Below, in pieces: positions 1 to 5,982 of a stretch of DNA of 9,090 nt. The notes under the pieces are model-generated. The model saw only the letters and a program-made list of their open reading frames with translations. It had not been told where the DNA came from and made no database searches. Made by a program: the position numbers and the translations under genes. The DNA is taken from contig JBMOQT010000139.1 of assembly GCA_049320945.1 (NCBI GenBank), positions 1 through 9,090 on the forward strand, given 5' to 3'. The number at the start of each line of letters is the position of its first letter. The stretch's first letter is position 1. Source of the DNA: DYIB01 sp049320945. GTDB lineage: Bacteria; Pseudomonadota; Gammaproteobacteria; Burkholderiales; Rhodocyclaceae.

Positions 1-206
1 AGCTGGAGGAGGAGCTGTCCGCGGCGGTCAACCGGCTGGGCGTCGGTCCCCAGGGGCTGGGCGGCGATGCCACGGCCTTCGCGGTGCATGTGGAACTGGC
101 CGCGACCCACATCACCATGAACCCCGTTGCGGTCAACATGCAATGTCATTCCGCCCGCCGCGCCAAGGCCACTTTCACGCCGGCGGGCCTCGCCTACGGA
201 TTCTGA
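1..206 (+). CDS. Class I (Fe-S) fumarate hydratase/tartrate dehydratase family, alpha subunit, 3' end only
   Basis: This is the last 67 residues of an alpha subunit whose 5' part lies before the window; the reading frame starts at base 3 and ends with TGA at 204-206. The segment contains GVGPQGLGGDATAFAVHVE, then THITMNPVAVNMQCHSARRA, which are hallmark C-terminal motifs of the iron-sulfur hydro-lyase family (TtdA, the N-terminal domain of FumA/FumB, and two-subunit fumarases). The Cys at 144-146 sits where the family has a [4Fe-4S] ligand. Such enzymes reversibly add water to a C4 dicarboxylate (fumarate/malate, or tartrate/oxaloacetate); some use mesaconate. The beta subunit starts two bases after the stop, so the two are almost certainly co-translated as a heteromer. 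Substrate cannot be decided from this fragment. The family call is firm; the exact enzyme is not. Confidence 0.88.
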   Translation, partial: LEEELSAAVNRLGVGPQGLGGDATAFAVHVELAATHITMNPVAVNMQCHSARRAKATFTPAGLAYGF

Positions 207-208
207 CC

Positions 209-823
209 ATGGCCCACTACGAACTCGTCACCCCCGTGAGCGAAGCGCAGATTCGCGCGCTTCGGGTCAATGACACCGTCACCCTGCAATCGACCCTGTT
301 CGGCATTCGCGATGCCACCCAGATCCACATGTTCGACCGGGGCCGCAAGACCCGTTTCGACCTCAACGGCCATGCGGTCATCCACACCGCGCCCAATGTG
401 CGCAAGGTGGAAAGGAGTGTTGAGTTCCCTGCCGGCTACGCGCCCATCTGCATCGGCACCACCACCTCGGACCGCATGGAGCGCTTCACCCGCCCCCTGA
501 TGGAGCAGTATGGCGTTCGCATGATCGTCGGCAAGGGCGGGCTGCGCGAAGGGTCCCTGGCCGCTTTCCAGGAACTGGGCGGGGTGTATCTCGCCATCGT
601 CGGCGGCACCGCGGCCCTGGAGACCACCTGGATCGAGCGCATCGAGGACGTGGACCTGGACGATCTCAACCCCGAGTCCCTGTGGCGGTTCCGCATCCGT
701 AACTTCGGCCCGCTGCTGGTGGCCATGGACAGCCACGGCGGCAGCCTTTACAGGGAAGTGAAGCAGGATGTGGAGACCCGGCGCGCCCAGGTGCTCGCCA
801 GCCTGGGAGTGAAAGCGGCATGA
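209..823 (+). CDS. Class I (Fe-S) fumarate hydratase/tartrate dehydratase family, beta subunit
   Basis: The product is 204 residues, the usual size for a stand-alone beta subunit. It is the partner of the alpha fragment just upstream and should complete the hydratase active site. Family landmarks in order are TPVSEAQIRALRVNDTV (9-24), a TTTSDRM block (84-90, matching the GPTTSGRM substrate-binding Arg block), VGKGG (107-111, active-site Lys), YLAIVGGTAAL (127-137) and VAMDSHGGSLY (171-181). ATG at 209 is preferred over the in-frame ATG at 143 because the added 22 residues would overlap the alpha gene and do not match the family. Two departures are visible: RDATQ (34-38) replaces the usual RDAAH, and AP (61-62) replaces a usual GP. 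The stop overlaps the flavoprotein start (ATGA, 820-823). It could be a fumarase, tartrate dehydratase or mesaconase-like enzyme; the altered motif suggests a non-standard substrate, which is inference. Confidence 0.9.
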   Translation: MAHYELVTPVSEAQIRALRVNDTVTLQSTLFGIRDATQIHMFDRGRKTRFDLNGHAVIHTAPNVRKVERSVEFPAGYAPICIGTTTSDRMERFTRPLMEQYGVRMIVGKGGLREGSLAAFQELGGVYLAIVGGTAALETTWIERIEDVDLDDLNPESLWRFRIRNFGPLLVAMDSHGGSLYREVKQDVETRRAQVLASLGVKAA

Positions 824-2562
824 AGCTCAAACGCCTCCAGACCGACGTTCTGATTCTCGGCACCGGCGGAGCGGGCCTGTTCGCGGCGCTGCACGCCCAC
901 CAGGCGGACCCGACCCTGTCCATCACCGTGGCGGTGAAAGGGCTGCTGGGCAAATGCGGCTGCACGCGCATGGTGCAGGGCGGCTACAACGTGGCCCTGG
1001 CCCCGGGCGACTCGGTGGAGCGCCATTTCATGGACACCATCGAAGGCAGCAAGTGGCTGGCCGACCAGGATCTGGCCTGGACGCTGGTGACCAAGGCCGT
1101 GGAGCGCATCCACGAGCTGGAAAACGAGCTGGGCTGCTTCTTCGATCGCAACCCCGACGGCACGGTGCACCAGAAGGCCTTCGCCGGCCAGACCTTCGAC
1201 CGCACGGTGCATAAGGGCGATCTGACCGGCATCGAGATCATCAACCGGCTGGCCGAGCAGGTCTGGGCCAGGGGGATCAACCGGCTGGAAGAGCATCGGG
1301 CGGTGGAACTGATCAAGACGCCGGACGGCGCGAGCCTCGCCGGCGTGCTGATGATCGACATGCGCACGGGCGAGTTCGTCATGGTCCAGGCCAAGGCGGT
1401 ACTGCTCGCCACCGGCGGCGGCCCCACCATGTACAAGTACCACACCCCTTCGGGCGACAAGAGCTGCGACGGCCTGGCCATGGCCCTGCGCGCCGGGCTG
1501 CCGCTGCGCGACATGGAGATGATCCAGTTCCATCCGACGGGCCTGCTTGCCGGCACCCACACCCGCATGACCGGGACCGTGCTGGAGGAGGGCCTGCGCG
1601 GCGCCGGCGGCTGGCTGCTCAACGGCGGGCGCGAGCGCTTCATGGCCAACTACGATGCGCGCGCCGAGCGCGCCACGCGGGACATCGTCTCCCGTGCCAT
1701 CTACTCGGAGATCCGCGCCGGGCGCGGCACGCCCAATGGCGGCGTGTACATCCAGATGTCCCACCTGGGACCCGATAACGTGCGCCGCCAGTTCAAGGGC
1801 ATGGTGGAGCGTTGCGCCGACTGCGGCTTCGACCTGGCCGGCGGGCTGGTGGAGGTGGTGCCCACGGCCCACTACATGATGGGCGGCGTGGTGTTTCGCC
1901 CGGACTGCAGCACGCCGCTCACGGGACTTTTCGCCGCCGGCGAGGACACGGGCGGAGTGCACGGCGCCAACCGCCTGGGCGGCAACGGCGTCGCCAATTC
2001 CACCGTCTTCGGCGGCATCGCCGGCGAGACCATGGCCGCCTGGGTCAAGCGCAACGACGCTTTCCGCCCGGCCGACGAGACGGCCATCGCCCGCGCCGTG
2101 GCCGAGTGCGAGAAACCCTTCGCCCAGCCGCCCGGCGATCTGGAGGCCGTGCGGGAGGCGCTCTACGAGTGCATGTGGACCGACGTGGGCATCCTGCGCA
2201 CCGCCGAGGGCCTGGAGCGCGGCCAGGCCATGCTCGCCGAACTGGACGCCCAGGTGTCGGCCATCGGCGTCGCCGACGGCGACCGGGGCTACAACCTGAC
2301 CTGGCACGACTGGCTCAATCTGAAGAGCCTGATTTCGGTGAGCCGCGTCATCGCCGCCGCGGCACTCGCCCGGGAGGATTCGCGCGGCGCTCACTTCCGC
2401 GAGGACTTCCCCCAGGCAGGCGATCTGCACGGATCGACGTTCACGGTGGTGCGGCAGAAGGGCGAGACGCTGGAGATCCGGCGCGAGCCGGTGCAGTTCA
2501 GCCGCGTGCGACCGGGAGAGACGCTCCTGCACGAGGCCGGGCGGCCGCTGGCTCAGGCGTGA
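820..2562 (+). CDS. FAD-dependent fumarate reductase/succinate dehydrogenase-type flavoprotein, stand-alone
   Basis: This is a 580-residue flavoprotein of the SdhA/FrdA/NadB superfamily. A dinucleotide-binding GTGGAG motif (14-19) lies at the N terminus and LLATGG at 195-200. Substrate-site motifs are all present: QFHPTG (His238), RDIVSRA (Arg287), HYMMGGV (His351) and GANRLGGNGVANS (Arg385), so it should handle a dicarboxylate at a C-C bond. The residue that binds FAD covalently in SdhA/FrdA (His in SHT) is Cys48 here (CGCT, 46-49), so FAD is probably not linked through His. No signal peptide, cytochrome domain or adjacent iron-sulfur or membrane-anchor gene is seen: the following gene is on the opposite strand. 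The ATG overlaps the hydratase beta stop, which implies co-translation, and GGGAG at 804-808 is a possible ribosome site. L-aspartate oxidase is a less likely alternative, since the context lacks NAD genes. Electron acceptor unknown. Confidence 0.87.
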   Translation: MKLKRLQTDVLILGTGGAGLFAALHAHQADPTLSITVAVKGLLGKCGCTRMVQGGYNVALAPGDSVERHFMDTIEGSKWLADQDLAWTLVTKAVERIHELENELGCFFDRNPDGTVHQKAFAGQTFDRTVHKGDLTGIEIINRLAEQVWARGINRLEEHRAVELIKTPDGASLAGVLMIDMRTGEFVMVQAKAVLLATGGGPTMYKYHTPSGDKSCDGLAMALRAGLPLRDMEMIQFHPTGLLAGTHTRMTGTVLEEGLRGAGGWLLNGGRERFMANYDARAERATRDIVSRAIYSEIRAGRGTPNGGVYIQMSHLGPDNVRRQFKGMVERCADCGFDLAGGLVEVVPTAHYMMGGVVFRPDCSTPLTGLFAAGEDTGGVHGANRLGGNGVANSTVFGGIAGETMAAWVKRNDAFRPADETAIARAVAECEKPFAQPPGDLEAVREALYECMWTDVGILRTAEGLERGQAMLAELDAQVSAIGVADGDRGYNLTWHDWLNLKSLISVSRVIAAAALAREDSRGAHFREDFPQAGDLHGSTFTVVRQKGETLEIRREPVQFSRVRPGETLLHEAGRPLAQA

Positions 2563-2564
2563 GG

Positions 2565-2605
2565 CCTGGCTTCATGAGCAGGTTCCGCCCCCTTGAATGG
2601 GAGGG
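2565..2605. terminator. Weak hairpins in the gap between convergent operons
   Basis: Two imperfect inverted repeats fall in the 55-base gap between the convergent stops at 2562 and 2618. One pairs CCTG(G)CT with AGCAGG around a TCATG loop (2565-2582). The other pairs CCCCC with GGGAGG, with a bulged A (2588-2605). Neither is followed by a T-run on either strand, so classical intrinsic termination is not well supported. Position alone makes some termination function plausible. Confidence 0.2.
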
Positions 2606-2617
2606 TGAGAACGGCGC

Positions 2618-4168
2618 TCACACGTTCCGGCTCTGCCCCGTCCAGTAGCGCTTCCTGACCTCCTTGCGCATGACTTTCCCCACCGGGCTGCGGGGCAGCA
2701 GGTCGATGAAGTCCACCGACTTGGGCGCCTTCACGCTGCCGATGCGCTGCTTGCACAGGGCAATCAGTTCCTCCGCGGTGACGTGCAACTGCGGCTTGAG
2801 CTCCACCACGGCCTTGATGGCTTCCCCCCATTTTTCGTCCGGCACGCCGACCACGGCGCAGTCCTGGACGCTGGGATGGCTCAGGATCACCTGCTCCACC
2901 TCGAGGGGATAGACGTTGTACCCGCCGGTGATGATCATGTCCTTCTTGCGGTCGCAGATGTAGATGAAGCCTTGCTCGTCCTGGTAGGCCAAGTCGCCGG
3001 TGTGGTGCCAGCCGAACTTGGAGACTTCCCGGGTCGCCTCCGGGTTCTTGTAATAGCCCTTCATGACCAGTCCGCCCTGCACCACGATCTCGCCTATGTT
3101 GCCCGGCGACACCCGCTGGCCGTTGTCGTCCATCAGCGCGACCCGGGCGAAGGGCGTGGGCCGGCCGCAGCTGAGCAGGCGCTTCTCGTCGATGTTCCCC
3201 TGGGCGTCGAAGTGGTCCGCCGGCCCCATGAAGGTCACGGAGGAGGGCACTTCGGTCTGGCCGTAGGCCTGGGTCATGACCGGTCCGAAGACCTCGATCG
3301 CCTCGCGCAGTTTCGCCGCCGAAGTGGGCGCCGCGCCGTAGATGAAGTGACGCAGGGACGAATAGTCGAAGTCGCGCACGTTGGGCTGGGACAGCAGGGT
3401 GTAGATCGCGGTCGGGGGCAGGTAGATGAACGACACGCGGTGCCGGCCGATGGCGGCGAGCGTCTCCTGGGGATCGAACTTCCTGTGGATGACGAGGGTC
3501 CCCGCCAGCGCGATGACGATGAAGGCCAATATGCCGGCGGCGTGGGACAGCGGCGGTGCGGCGAGGAATACCGGCGGCGCGTCGAAGCGCAGCCCCGCCA
3601 GGTAATTGGCGATGGCCACCTCGAAGTTGCGATTGGTGTTCATCACGCCCTTCGGACGCCCGGTTGTGCCGCCGGTGCCGCGCAGCATGCAGACTGCGTC
3701 AGGATCCCAGGCCAGGTGGATGGGATCGGCCTTGTGGCGGCTGGCCCATTCCTCCAGCGCCGGACCCAGGCTGCCGGGGGCGTCCAGGCAGATGAAGGCT
3801 TTCACCCGGGGCAGGCGCGCCTGGACCAGTTGCGCAAAATCCTCGAATTCCTTCTGGTAGAACAGCACCTCGACGTCGAAGAAGTCGAGGATGTACAGGT
3901 TTTCCTCCGTGCCGTTCCCCACGTTCAGGGGCACCCAGGTGCCCTGCGCCTTGAGTATCCCCAGCAGCGCCGTGAACGCCCGGGGATCGTTGCGGCTGAG
4001 CACGGCGCACTTGGATTCGCGCACCACGCCCAGGTCCTTCAGTCCGTGGGCGATGCGGGTGGCGAGCTCGGACGTCTCCCGGTAGCTCCAGGGCCGGTCG
4101 TCGAAGATGTAGAGGGGGCGCTGCGGGTGGCAACAGGCGCTCTTGTCGAAGAAGTCGATCAGGTTCAT
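2618..4168 (-). CDS. AMP-forming acyl-CoA synthetase (ANL superfamily ligase)
   Basis: A 516-residue adenylate-forming ligase that should activate a carboxylic acid with ATP and CoA to its acyl-CoA. Signature motifs are in order: phosphate-binding loop GTGGTTGRPKG (164-174), YGQTE (302-306), HTGDLAY (389-395), hinge and adenylate motif DRKKDMIITGGYNVYP (406-421), and the C-terminal catalytic Lys498 in SPVGKVMRKE. Length and motif order are complete for a fatty-acid/aryl-CoA ligase type protein. It has no signal peptide or membrane segment, so it is cytosolic. It is the last gene of the - strand operon; its ATG overlaps the biotin carboxylase stop by four bases (4165-4168), which implies translational coupling, and no strong ribosome site is seen. 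The substrate cannot be told from these motifs. Context (thiolase, SDR) suggests the entry step of an organic-acid degradation pathway. Confidence 0.92.
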   Translation of the reverse strand: MNLIDFFDKSACCHPQRPLYIFDDRPWSYRETSELATRIAHGLKDLGVVRESKCAVLSRNDPRAFTALLGILKAQGTWVPLNVGNGTEENLYILDFFDVEVLFYQKEFEDFAQLVQARLPRVKAFICLDAPGSLGPALEEWASRHKADPIHLAWDPDAVCMLRGTGGTTGRPKGVMNTNRNFEVAIANYLAGLRFDAPPVFLAAPPLSHAAGILAFIVIALAGTLVIHRKFDPQETLAAIGRHRVSFIYLPPTAIYTLLSQPNVRDFDYSSLRHFIYGAAPTSAAKLREAIEVFGPVMTQAYGQTEVPSSVTFMGPADHFDAQGNIDEKRLLSCGRPTPFARVALMDDNGQRVSPGNIGEIVVQGGLVMKGYYKNPEATREVSKFGWHHTGDLAYQDEQGFIYICDRKKDMIITGGYNVYPLEVEQVILSHPSVQDCAVVGVPDEKWGEAIKAVVELKPQLHVTAEELIALCKQRIGSVKAPKSVDFIDLLPRSPVGKVMRKEVRKRYWTGQSRNV

Positions 4169-5550
4169 GCGGCGTTCCGGTTCTCGGGCTGATCCTTCCA
4201 GGAAGGCAGGAATTCGTTCTCCAGCCAGCGGGTGGTGATCCGGCTGGTGCGAAAGTCCGGATGGCCAAGCAGGTCCTTGTGCAAGGCAATGGTGGTGTTC
4301 ACGCCCTCGATCTCGAAACTCTCCAGCGCGCCGGAGAGCCGGGCGCCGGCCTCGGCGCGGTCCTCGCCCCAGGCGATCAGCTTGCCTATCATCGAGTCGT
4401 AATTGGGCGGCACGCGATAACCCTCGAAGCAGTGGCTGTCGAGGCGCAAGCCCTCACCGGACGGGGGGGCCCAACGGGCGAGGTGCCCCGGGCTGGGCAG
4501 GAATCCGCGCGAGGGGTCCTCGGCATTGATCCGGCACTCGATGGCGTGGCCCCGGATGCCGATGTCCTTCTGCCGGAACGACAGGCGTTCGCCGGCCGCC
4601 ACGCGCAACTGCTCCTTGACCAGGTCGATGCCGGTGATCAATTCGGTGACGGGGTGTTCCACCTGGATGCGCGTGTTCATCTCGAGGAAGTAGAAGCGGT
4701 CCTCGTCCATGTCATAGACGAATTCGACCGTGCCCGCGCTCGAATACTTGACCAGGCTGGCCAGCGCCAGGGCCGCCTCCGCCATCTCGGCGCGGCGCGC
4801 AGGCGACAGGATGGGCGAGGGCGCCTCCTCGATCAGTTTCTGATGGCGGCGCTGCACGGTGCAGTCCCGCTCGAAGAGATGGCAGACGTTGCCGTGTACA
4901 TCGCCGATCACCTGGATCTCGATGTGCTTGGCGTGCTCGATGAACTTCTCCAGGTACACCGTCGAGTCGCCAAAAGCCGCCTTGGCCTCTGCCCGGGCGC
5001 TGGCGAAGGCCGCGGCGAGATCGGCGTCGTTGCGCACCACCCGCATGCCCCTGCCGCCGCCGCCGGCGCTGGCCTTGAGCAGGCAGGGGTAGCCGATGGC
5101 GCGGGCGGCCTGCCGAACCTCTTCCTCGGTCTGGAGTTGCTCGGAACCGGGCACGACCGGGATGCCCGCCTTCTTCGCCAGGCGGATGGCGCTGAGCTTG
5201 TCGCCCATGGCCTCGATGGCCTCGGCCGTAGGGCCGACGAAGATCAGGTCCATCTCGTTGCAGGCGCGCCGAAACGCCGCCCGCTCCGACAGGAAGCCGT
5301 AACCGGGATGCACCGCCTGACATCCCGTGCCATGGGCGGCGGTGGCCAGAATGTCGGCCCTGAGATAGCTCTGGGAGGCCGGCGCCGGACCGATGCACAC
5401 GGCCCGGTCGGCCAGGCGTGCGGCGAGAGAATCCCGGTCCGCTTCCGAGACGCCGACGACCACTTCGAGACCAAGCTCACGGCAGGCGCGGACGATGCGC
5501 ACGGCGATCTCGCCGCGGTTGGCGACAAATACCCGTTTGATGTTCTGCAT
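4165..5550 (-). CDS. Biotin carboxylase subunit (AccC family, ATP-grasp)
   Basis: A 461-residue protein with the full biotin carboxylase layout: N-terminal VFVANRGEIAVRI (7-19), HPGYGFLSE (81-89), glycine loop KASAGGGGRGMR (159-170), ERDCTVQRRHQKLIEEAPSP (227-246) and FLEMNTRIQVEHPVTE (288-303). Residues matching the E. coli AccC active site are all present: Lys118, Lys159, His209, Lys238, Glu276, Glu290, Asn292, Arg294 and Arg340. It should therefore bind ATP and bicarbonate and form carboxyphosphate. Normally the carboxyl passes to biotin on a carrier, but the carrier encoded just upstream has no biotinylatable Lys. The start at 5550 has a good GAGG ribosome site (5560-5563) overlapping the carrier's stop. 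The protein ends shortly after the BC C-terminal domain, with no fused carrier. The family call is firm; the physiological partner and acceptor are uncertain. Confidence 0.94.
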   Translation of the reverse strand: MQNIKRVFVANRGEIAVRIVRACRELGLEVVVGVSEADRDSLAARLADRAVCIGPAPASQSYLRADILATAAHGTGCQAVHPGYGFLSERAAFRRACNEMDLIFVGPTAEAIEAMGDKLSAIRLAKKAGIPVVPGSEQLQTEEEVRQAARAIGYPCLLKASAGGGGRGMRVVRNDADLAAAFASARAEAKAAFGDSTVYLEKFIEHAKHIEIQVIGDVHGNVCHLFERDCTVQRRHQKLIEEAPSPILSPARRAEMAEAALALASLVKYSSAGTVEFVYDMDEDRFYFLEMNTRIQVEHPVTELITGIDLVKEQLRVAAGERLSFRQKDIGIRGHAIECRINAEDPSRGFLPSPGHLARWAPPSGEGLRLDSHCFEGYRVPPNYDSMIGKLIAWGEDRAEAGARLSGALESFEIEGVNTTIALHKDLLGHPDFRTSRITTRWLENEFLPSWKDQPENRNAA

Positions 5551-5559
5551 GGAAGGCTT

Positions 5560-5563
5560 CCTC
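5560..5563 (-). promoter_or_regulatory. Ribosome binding site for the biotin carboxylase gene
   Basis: The - strand reads TGAGGAAG: the TGA stop of the carrier gene overlaps a GAGG Shine-Dalgarno core located six bases after correction for the AAG extension (about nine from the core) before the ATG at 5548-5550. Stop and ribosome site sharing bases suggests coupled translation of carrier and carboxylase. Confidence 0.6.
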
Positions 5564-5975
5564 AGCGCGGCTCTATCACGGCGACGGCTTGTCCGTATTC
5601 AACCAGGACCCCGTCATCGACCAGGATTTCGACTATGCGGCCGGACACTCCGGCCGGGATGGGCGTAAGCTGTTGCATCACGCCGAGCAGGCCCACAGCG
5701 TCGTCCGTAGCGACCACATCATCGACACAGGCCTTGCGGTGGAATATACCCAGGCTCGGCGCCCGCACCGTGATCAATTCCGAATCCGCCGCGGCTGCCG
5801 GTTGGGCGGGCGCGGTGACCGCGGCCGCCGCGCCGCGTCTCACGACCAGCTTCAAATCGCCGAATTGCAGATCCAGGGATTCGCAGAATTCCGTGGCCTT
5901 GATGAGCTGCAGGATCTCCAGCGCATCGCGGTAGGTCAGCGAATATTCCATTTCTCGGTTTTGCATCTTTGACAT
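5562..5975 (-). CDS. AccB-like biotin carrier protein lacking the biotinylated lysine
   Basis: The product is 137 residues. The N-terminal part (9-47) resembles the AccB helical head, residues 48-66 form an Ala/Pro-rich linker, and 67-137 resemble a biotinyl/lipoyl domain: RAPSLGIFHR (71-80) matches the AccB APMVGTFYR strand and PAGVSGRIVEILVDDG (107-122) the conserved second half. The biotinylation motif EAMKM is replaced by GVMQQ (98-102), with Gln101 (CAA, 5673-5675) at the Lys position. The region before it is about seven residues shorter than in AccB. It therefore should not be biotinylated. Plant BADC proteins are a known class of AccB homologues without this Lys that bind and regulate the complex. 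The ATG at 5973-5975 has a weak GAGAG (5980-5984); the ATG at 5949-5951 (Met9) is a plausible alternative because AccB-like sequence begins there. It lies between the CT (7-base gap) and BC (11-base gap) genes, so it probably belongs to their complex. Confidence 0.85.
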   Translation of the reverse strand: MSKMQNREMEYSLTYRDALEILQLIKATEFCESLDLQFGDLKLVVRRGAAAAVTAPAQPAAAADSELITVRAPSLGIFHRKACVDDVVATDDAVGLLGVMQQLTPIPAGVSGRIVEILVDDGVLVEYGQAVAVIEPR

Positions 5976-5982
5976 GGCACTC

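Noticed and set aside
143..208. Upstream ATG at 143 as the start of the hydratase beta subunit
   Set aside because: It would add 22 residues translated out of frame from the end of the alpha gene, with no family similarity. ATG at 209 gives the normal N terminus and a two-base gap after the alpha stop.
748..2532. Long open frame of about 594 codons antisense to the flavoprotein gene
   Set aside because: The translation is rich in Ala, Gly, His and Arg with no recognisable domain, while the opposite strand encodes a complete flavoprotein with all motifs. High GC and codon bias keep this antisense frame free of stops.
820..2562. Assignment of the flavoprotein as L-aspartate oxidase (NadB)
   Set aside because: It lacks the FAD-linking His, as NadB does, but no quinolinate synthase or nicotinate gene is nearby, it is longer than typical NadB, and it is coupled to a dicarboxylate hydratase. 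Kept only as a minor alternative.
2563..2617. Confident intrinsic terminator in the convergent gap
   Set aside because: The hairpins are short and bulged and no T-run follows on either strand, so I list it only as a low-confidence feature.
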